DNA from: Anaerolineae bacterium
Lineage (GTDB): Bacteria > Chloroflexota > Anaerolineae > Promineifilales > Promineifilaceae
Length of the DNA stretch: 64,000 nucleotides
Reading direction: 5' to 3'
NCBI GenBank assembly: GCA_030425205.1
Contig: JAUIAP010000014.1
Coordinates: forward strand, 62,001-126,000
Part shown: one piece after another, positions 19,101 to 27,639 of the stretch
How positions within the stretch are numbered: the stretch's first letter is position 1
How the letters are laid out: each line of letters starts with the position of its first letter
Position numbers and translations under genes: made by a program
Notes under the pieces: generated by a model
What the model was told of the DNA's origin: nothing
What the model saw: only the letters and a program-made list of their open reading frames with translations
Database searches by the model: none

Positions 19101-22100
19101 CAGATAATCCCCGTTGCTATCCGTTGTGGTGCTAGCAAGCGCATCATTTTCATCAATGATTCCATCACCATTGGCATCATCTGGCGTGCCGTCATTGTCT
19201 GCGTCTGAATACAACAAGACCGTGACACCTGCAATGCCGGTTTCGGCCCCCTGCGTGCTTTGGTCGCCGCCGCTGTTGTCCACATCAAACCAGAGCGTTC
19301 CACCTACGTTACCTAATGGCAAGCTGGCACTATAGCCGAAATCTTGGCTGCGGTCGTCGGGAGTCGCCGTGCTGATCGCAACTGCGCTAATCCCAAGACC
19401 CGTCGCCATTCCTGTGTTGGGTGCAAGTCCGTCGCTGTCGTAGGTTGCGTTGAGTCCGGCCAGCACGTTGTCATTGTCGTTGACCCAGACAAGGTAATCG
19501 GCAGCACCATCACCGTCATCTAGCGGTAGACCAGTAAAGAGATACTGTCCGTTCAGATCGGTTGTGTCGCTGGCGATGATCGGTTCACCGCTGTCCCAAA
19601 CACCATTGCTGTTGCTGTCTTGGATGAGGGCAACGGTGACACCTGCAATACCGTAGTCAGCAACATCGGCCGATTCCCCCGCTCCTTGCGTCACTGCCGC
19701 GCCGCCGTCAACTGGTGCCTGCGACATCCCATTTCCATCAGCGTCCGCATCATAGAAAATCGTGTCGCCAATACTGCCGACAGCCACGCTGGTTGGCTGG
19801 TAGCCAAAGTCGGCGTTGAGGAAAACATCACCGGGCGCGACGATAATCGGTGTCGTCGTTTGATTGTCGTTACCGCCGATATTTGTACCGAAATGGTCGG
19901 GATCGCCCGTTTGCGTCCACCCTCCCAATGCACCACTGGGCGCAAAGTTGCTGGCGCAAACCCGCACGATATAGGCCCCTGCGGCGACATCAAAAATATA
20001 CTGTCCGTTGGCGTTGGTCGTTGTGGTTTGAGCGACCACATCATCGGCCGTGCCAAACAGCCCATCCGCGCCAGCCGTCAGCAGCTCAACACAGACATTG
20101 GCAATCCCGATCTCGTCGGGGTCTTGCATACCATCCCCATCAACGTCAGCCCAGATTGCATCACCGATTGAGCCGTTGCCACTGTTGCCATTGGCGTTGC
20201 CGTAGTTAAAGCCGAAATCAGCCGTTAGATTCTCTGCGGGCTGTCCATTCCCCACCGTCACGACATATCCCGTCGGGTCTTGATTGCCCATGTCTGCGCC
20301 CGTCGAATTTGGCACGGTGTAGCTCAACCCTGTCAGAGCGGACTGTCCCGTATCTATCGTCACTGTATAGGTGCCGGCCACTGGCAAATTGTTAAAGACG
20401 TAGCCCCCGTTGGCGTCGGTCGTCGTTGTGTAGATAGTTCCATTGCTATCGATGAGATTGACGATCACATTGGCAAGACCACGCTCGCCCGCATCCTGAT
20501 AGCCATCACTATTTTCATCGAGCCAGACATAGTTGCCGATGGCATATGTTGCTGAATAACCAATATCAAAGCTGTGGTTATTTTGTCCAGCACCCCCAAC
20601 AACAAAGCTAATGCTGCCGGTTGCGTCTGCGTCACTGTCATGGTTGTCATTGGTTGCATCTGTGCCGCTTGTAATCGCCAATCCGTTAAACGTATCGACG
20701 ACTGTAATAGTGCAGCTTTCGCCGCTATCCATAAAGGTGGCATTGCCGCCCAGCGCGTTGGAGAAGTTGTAAAGACCCCCATTGGCCGTTTGCACACTGG
20801 CTTTATCTGCACCGCAAGTCAATGTGACTGTAACGCCATCTAGCCCTGCTTCACTCGGGTCTTGCACACCATTCCCATCGGCGTCATTCCAAACACGATT
20901 GCCGACCTCTACAGGCGCGGCCGCACAAAGTACCTCTAAGTCTCCCAAGCCATTTGCCTTGCTAAACAGATCGGTGAGTGGCGGGGTGCCTGAAAAATCC
21001 CCCCCTTCATAAATGGTGTAGCCACCCAGCACTTGATCGTCACATCCACCACCGCCATTGGTGTCGATACAATCGGCCGTACTATTGATCCCTTCACGTC
21101 GTCCCGTGTCGTTGACAAAGCGATACACACCGCCTGAAAAGTCATCCATTGGGTCCATCGCCGTTGACATGATGGTATTCACACCGGGTAGTTGAACCAA
21201 TCCGCCTTGTGCAGTTTCCCAGTGAAATCCTTGTGCAGTACTCGGATCGGGGTCCCAAGCGGTTGGAGAGGGAACGGCACTAATATTGCCAATAAAATCC
21301 CAGTAATAGTATTCAGCCCCACCGGGGCCTGCCGCTTGGCCGGTCGTTTGTGAACCATCATTGATCCCATTAACAGGGCAACCCGCGCCACCCTCAAGAA
21401 CAAACGCGCCGTTAACGTTGCAGACACGCAAAATGTCACCAGCCGTCGTTCCCCAACCGAGTCCAGCGAAATCGCTGCGAATCTTTTGACCCGAACCAGA
21501 TTGATCACCGAAGCGATCCCGAAAACCAAGAATCATGTTTTCACCATCAAATTCGATATCAGATAGCATCGGTTGTGGCGCCCATAATTCACTAAAGCTT
21601 GTGGTATTAATCGTAATGGTTGCGAAGGGTTCCCATGCTAGCCAATTACTATTGCGAGCTGCATCATTCAGGTTTGTCCCGATTGGGTTCTCGCGGTCAA
21701 AGTTTAGCGGTATAGTAATTTCTAAACTCATCGTTGGGGCGGTTGTTGCCGTGTCTGGAACAAATGAATGGACATAGGCATTTAAGCTATCTTCACAGAC
21801 GGAGCCGACCCAGAGTCGCCCGTTGTGAACAGCCAGCGCAAACGGGCGATGCTCGCTCCCGGCACATTGATCTGGCGTGTCCCACGATTGCAACACAGTA
21901 ACAGATGCGGCTGTGCCAGCAGAAACATCGAAGGCATAAATTTTGCGATCGTGCAGATTGGTGGCATAGAGTGTGGACATATCAACTGAGATATCTAGAT
22001 CGCCCCACGACATGCGGCCAACTTGGTCGGCCGCTGCGAGATCGATAACGTCGTCCCCATCAGGGGTAAAATTGTGAGTATCAGCACCCGCCGTATCGCT

Positions 22101-23048
22101 GGCACCCAAAAGCGTATCTAATTCGATGATTCCCTCGACGGTATTTGCAGCGGGATCAACCATGTAGATCGCATCTGGACCACCACTCCCATAGCCGCTA
22201 TAGCGTTTTTGAAAGGCGCCTGCATAGATAAGCCGCGTTGTGCGTTGCCATGCAATCCCGTACGTGCCGCCAACATCACCAATTGTTGCCTCACGCGAGC
22301 CTTGAAAGTTGGCGGTTTTATCATTACCAACGTAGTCGTGACCCGTGGCGGTATAGGGAATTGTGACGAGGGCTGGATCGCCAGACAATACGCCATTCGA
22401 TTCACCATAAACAAAGCAACTGGTTGCCACACGTGGGTTGAGCGATTCACAATAGTCTGTCGGAACCATCACGCTGAGATCGGCCGAACAAGTCGCTGCA
22501 CGAACAAATTGCACGTGTGATTCAGAATTAGTGCCGACCGCCCCAAATTCGAGGTAGCTAGGCAGCCCGCTAAATTCGAGACGGAAGCTGCGCCCGTCGG
22601 CGAGACCGCTGAACACATAGGTGCCGTCGCTGTCAACGCTTGTTGTCGCAACTGGGGTGGCGTTGCCATCCTCATACGCACTGACCACCATGCCAGCAAC
22701 CCCAAAACCGGGTTCCAGCGCATCATTGACTCCGTCAGCGTTGTAGTCGCGCCATAAGGTGCCGCCAATGTCGTTTAGTCCTGTGTCGCAGGTAGCTGTC
22801 GGTGCGAGGGGGACTTTATTATGATTTATTTGATTGCTTGGAGAAAAATTGTTGACATCAGCTAATTGACTGGTTGATGACAGATCATCTGATGGCGTTT
22901 CGACTGTCCGTGTTGTCTCGTCTGGACCCGCACGTAAGTCGGATGCATTTGTTGAGCTGGAAAGTCCCACAAATACAAATAAGATACTCAATACGACGAT
23001 TATCGGCCGAAATCGGCCGAACTTTACCTTCCCTATTCGATTTTCCAT
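13158..23048 (-). CDS. Giant secreted SdrD B-like repeat protein, about 3300 aa
   Basis: From the ATG at 23048 (GGAG eight bases upstream; another ATG at 23054) this is 3296 residues. An N-terminal signal (RPIIVVLSILFVFVGLSSST) is followed by one SdrD B-like unit, a 480-residue non-repetitive block that may be a beta-propeller, then about 18 more units, each opening G(D/N)xVWxD and carrying Asp/Asn-rich Ca-binding loops (DENSDGYQDAGE, DADGDGVQDPNE). One unit near 18290-18830 holds a 150-residue jelly-roll-like insert. The C-terminus is a membrane helix (FLWATFTLLALLTAAILLP) plus a basic tail RWRSD, so it is probably cell-surface bound. Units are duplicated at near-identical DNA. A role in adhesion or sheath structure is inferred from the domain type only. 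Confidence 0.88.
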   Translation of the reverse strand: MENRIGKVKFGRFRPIIVVLSILFVFVGLSSSTNASDLRAGPDETTRTVETPSDDLSSTSQLADVNNFSPSNQINHNKVPLAPTATCDTGLNDIGGTLWRDYNADGVNDALEPGFGVAGMVVSAYEDGNATPVATTSVDSDGTYVFSGLADGRSFRLEFSGLPSYLEFGAVGTNSESHVQFVRAATCSADLSVMVPTDYCESLNPRVATSCFVYGESNGVLSGDPALVTIPYTATGHDYVGNDKTANFQGSREATIGDVGGTYGIAWQRTTRLIYAGAFQKRYSGYGSGGPDAIYMVDPAANTVEGIIELDTLLGASDTAGADTHNFTPDGDDVIDLAAADQVGRMSWGDLDISVDMSTLYATNLHDRKIYAFDVSAGTAASVTVLQSWDTPDQCAGSEHRPFALAVHNGRLWVGSVCEDSLNAYVHSFVPDTATTAPTMSLEITIPLNFDRENPIGTNLNDAARNSNWLAWEPFATITINTTSFSELWAPQPMLSDIEFDGENMILGFRDRFGDQSGSGQKIRSDFAGLGWGTTAGDILRVCNVNGAFVLEGGAGCPVNGINDGSQTTGQAAGPGGAEYYYWDFIGNISAVPSPTAWDPDPSTAQGFHWETAQGGLVQLPGVNTIMSTAMDPMDDFSGGVYRFVNDTGRREGINSTADCIDTNGGGGCDDQVLGGYTIYEGGDFSGTPPLTDLFSKANGLGDLEVLCAAAPVEVGNRVWNDADGNGVQDPSEAGLDGVTVTLTCGADKASVQTANGGLYNFSNALGGNATFMDSGESCTITVVDTFNGLAITSGTDATNDNHDSDADATGSISFVVGGAGQNNHSFDIGYSATYAIGNYVWLDENSDGYQDAGERGLANVIVNLIDSNGTIYTTTTDANGGYVFNNLPVAGTYTVTIDTGQSALTGLSYTVPNSTGADMGNQDPTGYVVTVGNGQPAENLTADFGFNYGNANGNSGNGSIGDAIWADVDGDGMQDPDEIGIANVCVELLTAGADGLFGTADDVVAQTTTTNANGQYIFDVAAGAYIVRVCASNFAPSGALGGWTQTGDPDHFGTNIGGNDNQTTTPIIVAPGDVFLNADFGYQPTSVAVGSIGDTIFYDADADGNGMSQAPVDGGAAVTQGAGESADVADYGIAGVTVALIQDSNSNGVWDSGEPIIASDTTDLNGQYLFTGLPLDDGDGAADYLVWVNDNDNVLAGLNATYDSDGLAPNTGMATGLGISAVAISTATPDDRSQDFGYSASLPLGNVGGTLWFDVDNSGGDQSTQGAETGIAGVTVLLYSDADNDGTPDDANGDGIIDENDALASTTTDSNGDYLFDNLPMGGYIVGVDVAQLPAGYDPTATYEPDGDSDNYGTAVTLTEATPSNHDQDFSYTLSDTGLNSIGDLVWFDINGDGSPTGEPGLGNVTVDLKACNNVRDNFGTVAYNNQNGILGNWTSDWSEVNDTGGAAGGVMLIDNTSGSFALHYIGTTNTTDESAQVQLFRQLDLTGETEATLTVGWTSVNAAGSNSETSDHFFVDVSTDGATWTNVLDLEGATDFGGTVGATDTGVEEIDISSVAGGTAFVRLRFKDMNSGNEDFYVNDIDVTSCITVATTTTDSEGNYLFTGLADGLYQVSVDESTLPSYVNTVATGDPEADGNGVSYVNLDANGANGTGVHDRVRDFGYDPTGATFTLGDTVWFDIDGSGGDQSTQGDEPGLSGVTVNLYDSGSNLVASTLTDENGHYLFTDLAAGTYTVAVDTSSLPSYVSTNSSYAGSDGSPTNSNSVVVVDGGNPHGRAEDFSYPPTTALGGIGDTIWFDLDNSGSTQDAGEPGIEGVIVTLTDSNGNVMTTETNENGNYYFGGLDPAGTYTVTVSPQNFNAGGVLEGMSQTSGGAAGQSVVTLSGDGIDLDQDWGYTADTPGQIGNLVWLDDNADGTFAGESPIAGVTLDLYRDLNCDGDLDAGEGLFGSTTTVGAIDGGLYGADGTYLFDNLPTSAAGVCYLVAVTDDAGVLSGYWHSSGTAATNNESQADPYGGITLTTGVTENLTADFGYYVEPACVGNFVWIDNNGNGIQDSNDVGLDGAEVSLTISYLDGTIITVNTLTGDDPATGAVEQGWYSFCNLLIDEDYSNGSGSTTATATQPAYVISVTLPDGYAPTVANAAAANDQNDSDPHSGVAATPTQGATTTTQNSDPSAESNPIASYDFGVVGVGAIGNYVWVDENSDGFQDAGERGIANVTVNLTDSSGNIYTTTTDANGGYLFDGLFAGTYTVTIPAVNPALTGMNYTVPNLAGADWGNQDPTGYEVTIGGAEPNENLSADFGYNYGNANGNDGTGAIGDTIWLDADGDGVQDPNEIGIANVCVELLTAGADGIFGSADDVIADTVTTDANGQYIFDGLAAGAYSVRVCASNFAAAGALEGWTQTGDPDHFGSNVGVNDNATTNPIILAPGDVILNADFGYQPPANEYDNSIGDTIWLDENGDGIEDAGEDGIPNVTVVLYDDNGNAIATTTTDDNGNYSFDNLPDGTYTVCVNDTDNVLGELTQTGDPDLVLDGCSTVSVSGGTPDNDQDFGYSPLGHALNTGLIGDTIWFDLDNSGGATQDAGEPGVEGVIVTLTDSSGNVITTTTNENGNYYFGGLDLDGTYTVTIAPDNFVVGGVLEGMSETYDPATGGAGQAVVDLSLDGDGIDLDQDWSYGVTANAGQVGNLVWLDDNANGTFAGESPIAGVTLDLYRDLNCDGDLDAGEGLFGSTTTAAAIDGGLYGADGTYLFDNLPTSAAGVCYLVDVTDDAGVLGGYWHSSGTSATNNESQADPYGGITLTTGATENLTADFGYYVEPACVGNFVWNDLDQDGIQDSGEVGIDNIPVTLAIIYPNGTTISLTVLTGDDPATSGVTEQGWYSFCNLLQDEDYSVGSGGTTANPGQPAYVISVALPEGYIPTAVDAAGSNDQNDSDAHDGVAATPVQGRTDTTALDPVTTEPVIASYDFGIIAVVEIGNRIWFEADGDGDGTNGSPTPASGLTVTAVDGNDNSFTAVTDANGLYTITVPASATYTVTVPTPSGYDPSTILVAGTDNNPATDDDMNHDSDGAVVVVGTVDNLTIDFAFTPATLTYGIGNLVWIDNEDPGDGTYTPLFDTPASDVTVNLYRVTGGVAEPTPFMTVTTSLLGAYQFTGLSAGTYQVGIPASEFRTGGDLLDGTGTALGVVGANSQGVDASDDGADHNTIYPVSNNTVIDGVRSNFVTLGDGAEPVNEPGHGVLVPTDPDDQTDWTVDFAFAQRDATLVTLTGMDATAQPFLWATFTLLALLTAAILLPRWRSD
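14581..15360 (-). repeat. Intragenic near-identical duplication, copy A
   Basis: This stretch of the giant gene is almost the same as 16921-17700, exactly 2340 bp (780 codons) away, with blocks such as GGCAGATTGTCGAATAGATA identical. In 60-base rows compared by eye only two to eight bases differ. It encodes three consecutive SdrD B-like units. Confidence 0.8.
16921..17700 (-). repeat. Intragenic near-identical duplication, copy B
   Basis: Partner of 14581-15360. The two copies stay in register through the region encoding GNLVWLDDNA(D/N)GTFAGES, then diverge near the unit encoding the glycine-rich GGAAGQ/ATGGAGQ segment, where copy A has a few extra codons. Confidence 0.8.
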
Positions 23049-23348
23049 TACCATTACTCCTGCCTACTTAACTAGCATAACCATGCGGAAATCGCCCTGT
23101 TGAATTACAACAAGGATGTAACACGCTACCTATTGGTGACGGGAAACTGCCTGACTTAGCAGCAGTTAGCTAGCGATTGACAAAACCCTAAATACAATTG
23201 CGCTTGCGACGATACCCCAGGGAATCACAGTACCAAAACAATATGAACTACTTTTGTGATGTGAGGGGGAATTCACTTCGTCACTAAACGTATTAACTCG
23301 TGCCACACTTTATGCGATCATCTTCCACGTGCATATAGGTAATCGGTA

Positions 23349-26033
23349 CTATCGCGTCGGCAAATCATCCCCAATGATTTCAATAACGCCGCGATTGCCA
23401 TCCAGTCGCACACGCTGACCGGTTTGCAGCTTTTTGGTCGCGTCACGCACGCCAACGACGGCTGGAATGCCATACTCACGTGCAACGACAGAGCCATGCG
23501 TCATGAGACCGCCCACCTCCATAATCAGGCCACCCGCATTGATAAAGAGCGGTGTCCAGCCCGGATCGGTGAATGGGGCGACGAGAATTTCGGCCGAATT
23601 AAGCGTCTCCTGATGTGGGTCATGAATCACGCGCACAATCCCTTCCACGACACCGGGAGAGACGGGGCTGCCGACCAGCGCACCGGGGGGCGCATCGGCG
23701 ACATGATAGTTGACGATAGGCGACTCGCCGTCGCTTGTCATGACCATGGGGGGTGTCAGCTTTGCAAAACGCGCGAAATCAGCCCGCCGTTTGGCGACCT
23801 CAGCGCGGACGTCTGGCGCGTCATCTCCAGCTAGTGCCCCTAGTTCAGGCCACGATAAAAACCAGACATCATCGGGCTGTGTCAGCTTTTGGGCAGCGGT
23901 CAGTTGCACAGCCGAATTTTTGATGATCTCTTTAATGGTGCGAAAGTGCTGGACGACCAAAAATTTATGATGCTCGCGCAACACGCCGCCATGCTCGACG
24001 ACATGCAGCAGCCGACGCATTAGACGAGCACGCAGCCGACCAAATAGGCCACGTCGCGCCTGTGTCAACAACCGATGTGCGGCCGCCTCGCGTTCTGCGA
24101 CCAGTTTTTGATGCTGTAGGCGGTGGCTGCCTGCCTCTTTTTGCAGGTAGCTGGCGATGACTTGGAGCAATGGGAGGGGGTCTTCGTACCAGCGGGGGGA
24201 GTAGATATCAATTTCGGCCGATCCGCGCGATCCATAGTGCGCCATAAACTGCTCCCACGCCTGAAAAAATGCACCACTATCAGCGACCTTTGCCGCATCC
24301 GCCAACCATGCCGCGCTGTCATCCCCCAACTGCTCAAACAACCGGCGCAATTGCGGCGCACGTCGGGCAATCTCGGCCAAATCGCCAATCACTAAATTCA
24401 TCTCTGTCACGACGTTGCCGGGCAAGCCCAAACGATACACTTCGAGATCGGTCGGGTCAGCCCACCCCCGCCCCAACCGCACGATCAAACGATGGGCAAG
24501 CTCACCCGCAATAAACTTTGGTATCCAAAAGAGTGGCGCCTCAAATATCGACCCAAATATGGCAACTGTGGCGCGAATTTGTCCCTCACCTGCGGGCAGT
24601 GCATTTAATTTCGTCCGCACTGACTCCACATCCTGCGCCAAAACCGCATCGGCACGCTGGACATATCCTGTCAAATCTTCCCACCAAAGCGCGGACAGCA
24701 CGCGCCCCAGCAGACGTAAGCCCCAGAGGATATTCTTGGCTGACGGCGTGACGGCATGCGGGCGTTGAAATGCAGGGCGTTGCATCGCCAGTTGCAATGT
24801 TTCAGGAGCCAGTGCGTTAAACTGTGCCAGCACATTAAGCATAACTTTTCGCAAAATAGGATGGCGCAAGGGTTGCGTCAGGTCGATAAAAAGTCGGCCG
24901 CCATTCGCGCGTCCAAGGCTGGATTCAAGCGTATTGTCCTCATGCCCGATGGGAACAACACACAAGATGGTCGAAATCCCGAGCGGCGACATCGCGTTGG
25001 TCATCATCTGCTGATGCCCCATGCTAAAAAAGATGTGCAGGCTGTCATCGGGTGATTGCAGCCCATCACAGGGGTAAAGCGAGGTAATCGGCCGAGCCTG
25101 CAACAGAAAAAGCTGCTCCCCAACCAGTGCCCACTCGATATCTTGCGGCGTTGCGTAGTGTGCTTCAACCTGCGCGCCCATCTGCGCCAGCGCAATAATT
25201 TGAGCATCCGTCAGTACGGTTTGAGCACGTTGAGTTGCGGTCAGATTCTCTTGGCGCACGCCGCCCCCCATGACGGGAAAGATGGCGATCTGTTTATCGG
25301 CGATCTGCTTGTCGATGATGGTCATAGTGCGTTTGTCTACGCGATATGCGTCGGGGGAGACAAGCCCGCTGACCAACGCTTCGCCCAATCCAAAACTGGC
25401 ATCAATTGAGACGATGTGACGATGTCCTGTCAGCGGATCGGCCGTGAACAGAATCCCCGATGTTTCAGCCATCACCATCTGTTGGACAACGACCGATAAC
25501 TGCACAGCGCGGTGGGAAAATTGGTTTTCGATTCGATATAAAATCGCCCGATCGGTGAAAAGCGAAATCCAGCAGCGACGCACCGCGTCAAGCAGCGACG
25601 CAACACCAATGACGTTGAGATAGGTGTCTTGTTGTCCGGCGAACGATGCGTCGGGGAGGTCTTCGGCCGTCGCGCTCGAACGCACCGCGTAAGGTTGATC
25701 GACGCCTAACTTCTGCCACTTCTGCTGGATGGCGGCCGCAATTTCGCTGGGCATCGCAACGTCCTGCAACGTTTGGCGCACGTGTAATCCGATCTGACGG
25801 GCTGACTCTAAATCGGCCGATTTAATCCCATCCAACTGGGCATACAGCGCATCAACAGTGGGGCAAGCCGCCATAAACGCCTGAAATGCGCGCGTAGTGA
25901 GACAGAAGCCAGCGGGAACGGGCAGTCCAGCGTGGGTTAGCTCGCCTAGATTCGCGCCCTTGCCGCCCACGAGCGGCAGATCGGCAGCGCGGATATTTGT
26001 AAATGGGAGAATAAGTGGGGTCGATTGCATCAT
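23349..26033 (-). CDS. PEP-utilising dikinase-like enzyme, rifampin-phosphotransferase architecture
   Basis: 894 residues, start overlapping the upstream stop (ATGA). The N-terminal ATP-grasp domain has KGANLGELTHAGLPVPAGF, AVRSSATAEDLPDASFAGQ and GILFTADPLTGH. A long middle region (about 330-770) matches no barrel. The phosphohistidine domain comes last: GGLMTHGSVVAREYGIPAVV with His846. In PEP synthase that domain is followed by a PEP-binding barrel, which is absent here; the order ATP-middle-His is that of rifampin phosphotransferase (RPH). A role in inactivating an antibiotic or xenobiotic is inferred from this order and from the TetR/exporter neighbours; a PEP-synthase-like metabolic enzyme remains possible. 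Confidence 0.78.
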   Translation of the reverse strand: MMQSTPLILPFTNIRAADLPLVGGKGANLGELTHAGLPVPAGFCLTTRAFQAFMAACPTVDALYAQLDGIKSADLESARQIGLHVRQTLQDVAMPSEIAAAIQQKWQKLGVDQPYAVRSSATAEDLPDASFAGQQDTYLNVIGVASLLDAVRRCWISLFTDRAILYRIENQFSHRAVQLSVVVQQMVMAETSGILFTADPLTGHRHIVSIDASFGLGEALVSGLVSPDAYRVDKRTMTIIDKQIADKQIAIFPVMGGGVRQENLTATQRAQTVLTDAQIIALAQMGAQVEAHYATPQDIEWALVGEQLFLLQARPITSLYPCDGLQSPDDSLHIFFSMGHQQMMTNAMSPLGISTILCVVPIGHEDNTLESSLGRANGGRLFIDLTQPLRHPILRKVMLNVLAQFNALAPETLQLAMQRPAFQRPHAVTPSAKNILWGLRLLGRVLSALWWEDLTGYVQRADAVLAQDVESVRTKLNALPAGEGQIRATVAIFGSIFEAPLFWIPKFIAGELAHRLIVRLGRGWADPTDLEVYRLGLPGNVVTEMNLVIGDLAEIARRAPQLRRLFEQLGDDSAAWLADAAKVADSGAFFQAWEQFMAHYGSRGSAEIDIYSPRWYEDPLPLLQVIASYLQKEAGSHRLQHQKLVAEREAAAHRLLTQARRGLFGRLRARLMRRLLHVVEHGGVLREHHKFLVVQHFRTIKEIIKNSAVQLTAAQKLTQPDDVWFLSWPELGALAGDDAPDVRAEVAKRRADFARFAKLTPPMVMTSDGESPIVNYHVADAPPGALVGSPVSPGVVEGIVRVIHDPHQETLNSAEILVAPFTDPGWTPLFINAGGLIMEVGGLMTHGSVVAREYGIPAVVGVRDATKKLQTGQRVRLDGNRGVIEIIGDDLPTR

Positions 26034-26704
26034 GATAAGCCTGAAATACCTCGCATAACGATCAGTATGCCGAGAATCGATGGAACAATGAGTCCGAGCG
26101 GACGACGATAGCGCTCTATCGTCTGTTTGATACGCATAAGGTAGTCACTGGCGCGGTCTGGAAAGGCGAGGTAGATGACGACGGGGGTGATGACCGACGT
26201 GCAGAAGATGAGAACGAGTGGGATGAGCATTGTTAGCTTTGTCGGCAGCAACAGATTGCTCAGCAGCAGGACAGAGACAGCCGAGAGAAAGATAGCGAGA
26301 TTTTTGAAGTTGATGATGGCGACGGTGGCCGCAAATGCGAACGCTTTGGGCGGCGTGATGCTGTCGATGATTTTTGAGAAACGGGATGTTTGTCCGTCGT
26401 TTGTGGCAGGGGGTTTGCGCCAGTTCCGCGCGGTCAGTGCAAGCAAGAGCAGACCCACAACAATGAGGATGATGGATGTGGTGAGACTTTGCTCAGTTGC
26501 GGTATTTTCGGCCGAATTGCGCACCCCCAACAACAGCACCCCCACCCCAATCAACGCATACATGCTGAGATACCCCAACATATAGGCCAATCCATTACGC
26601 CAACCGCGATCGGACATCAGCAGCAAAATAACGATAGTGATTGAGCCGGGTGAAAATATGCCGACGGAAGCCAATGCCATAGATTGGACAAGAACGGTTA
26701 ACAT
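26030..26704 (-). CDS. GAP/Sap (sulfolipid-1-addressing-like) membrane protein
   Basis: 224 residues from the ATG at 26704, preceded by CGAGGA at good spacing. Six hydrophobic helices with the LysE-like opening MLTVLVQSMALASVGIFSPG, the hinge SITPPKAFAFAATVAIINFK and NLAIFLSAV. This matches the GAP family (PF11139), linked in mycobacteria to export of lipids, though substrates elsewhere are unknown. It is translationally coupled to the RPH-like gene and divergent from a TetR regulator, suggesting a drug- or metabolite-induced export/modification unit. Confidence 0.78.
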   Translation of the reverse strand: MLTVLVQSMALASVGIFSPGSITIVILLLMSDRGWRNGLAYMLGYLSMYALIGVGVLLLGVRNSAENTATEQSLTTSIILIVVGLLLLALTARNWRKPPATNDGQTSRFSKIIDSITPPKAFAFAATVAIINFKNLAIFLSAVSVLLLSNLLLPTKLTMLIPLVLIFCTSVITPVVIYLAFPDRASDYLMRIKQTIERYRRPLGLIVPSILGILIVMRGISGLS

Positions 26705-26753
26705 GTGCGTTCCTCGTCGTTCAAGCATGATCAAACCTGAACGACAGTTTATT

Positions 26754-26769
26754 GTTAGTGCAAACTAAC
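26754..26769. promoter_or_regulatory. Candidate TetR operator
   Basis: GTTAGT-GCAA-ACTAAC is a perfect 6+4+6 inverted repeat in the 146-bp spacer between the divergent TetR and GAP genes, 50 bp from the GAP start. Position and symmetry fit a TetR-family operator; binding is inferred. Confidence 0.55.
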
Positions 26770-26850
26770 TAAAATTTTAACAAGGGGTTAATTGTAAGTC
26801 AACACTTCTATATGATATGATCGCCCCTATCAATCATACGCTGGAGAGTG

Positions 26851-27417
26851 ATGCCAAAACTTATCGACGATATACAAATTTATCGGGATGTGATGCAAGT
26901 CGTGATCGAACGCGGCTTTGATGGGGCGACGACAAAGCAGATGGCCGAGTTGGCAGGCGTGAGCGAGGTCACACTCTTTCGCAAATATGGCAACAAGGCG
27001 CAGCTGGTGCGACAGGCAATGGTTGCCATCACAGAACGAATAGATTTCGCGGAGGCGGCACGCTATACGGGGGATATTTCGGCCGATCTGCTGCGAATTG
27101 TGACCTTGTATCAAAATTCGGCCGAAAAAGAGGGGCGCTTCTTCTATACAATGCTGCTTGAAATACCGCGCCACCCCGAACTGGCCGATGCACTTGGCAC
27201 CCCCCTCTCCATGATTACCAGCATGGGACAACTGCTGGCTCGCTATCAGGGTGAAGGTGTGCTCAAACAGGAACACCCACTGCACGCACTCGCCAGCCTG
27301 ATCGGCCCCTTGATCGCAACGAATATGCTGCGTTTTGCACTAAAAGAGCGGCCAATGCCTGCGCTCGATTTGTCAAGTCATGTAGCAAATTTTGTTGATG
27401 GTCATCGTTTGGTCTAA
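26851..27417 (+). CDS. TetR-family transcriptional regulator
   Basis: 188 residues from the ATG at 26851 (a GTG lies one codon earlier; GGAG is at 26843). The N-terminal helix-turn-helix is GFDGATTKQMAELAGVSEVT followed by LFRKYGNKAQLV, the classic TetR motif. The remaining 130 residues are the ligand and dimer domain, with TMLLEIPRHPEL in the middle. It probably represses itself and the divergent GAP/RPH-like operon through the palindrome at 26754-26769. The inducer is unknown. Confidence 0.9.
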   Translation: MPKLIDDIQIYRDVMQVVIERGFDGATTKQMAELAGVSEVTLFRKYGNKAQLVRQAMVAITERIDFAEAARYTGDISADLLRIVTLYQNSAEKEGRFFYTMLLEIPRHPELADALGTPLSMITSMGQLLARYQGEGVLKQEHPLHALASLIGPLIATNMLRFALKERPMPALDLSSHVANFVDGHRLV

Positions 27418-27511
27418 GCACACGGTACGCAATTTGACGTAAGGGGCAGGCAAACGGCTTTGGTGTCGCCCGTCTTGCGCGATTCGTCAGACCAGCGTGA
27501 ATTATATAAAC

Positions 27512-27549
27512 GAAAATCGGCCGATTGAAACTTCAATCGGCCGATTTTC
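27512..27549. terminator. Strong 18-bp hairpin containing two TCGGCCGA sites
   Basis: GAAAATCGGCCGATTGAA (27512-27529) pairs perfectly with 27532-27549. It ends the TetR transcription unit and is followed by TTCCCTC. Each arm contains the over-represented octamer TCGGCCGA. The rest of 27418-27915 (about 500 bp) has no gene; 27640-27690 holds the imperfect tandem CTGCGTTGATCTGCG-type sequence, and the last 100 bp must carry the peptide promoter. Confidence 0.75.
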
Positions 27550-27639
27550 TTCCCTCATATAGTCGTCGCATTCTGTCCAATAAACAGCCTCTCTAGCAAC
27601 AACCTCAACTATAGTAGTTGACAATATAACAGACTTTAC

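Noticed and set aside
23349-26033. Phosphoenolpyruvate synthase
   Set aside because: The phosphohistidine domain is at the very C-terminus and no PEP/pyruvate barrel follows, so the PpsA domain order is not met.
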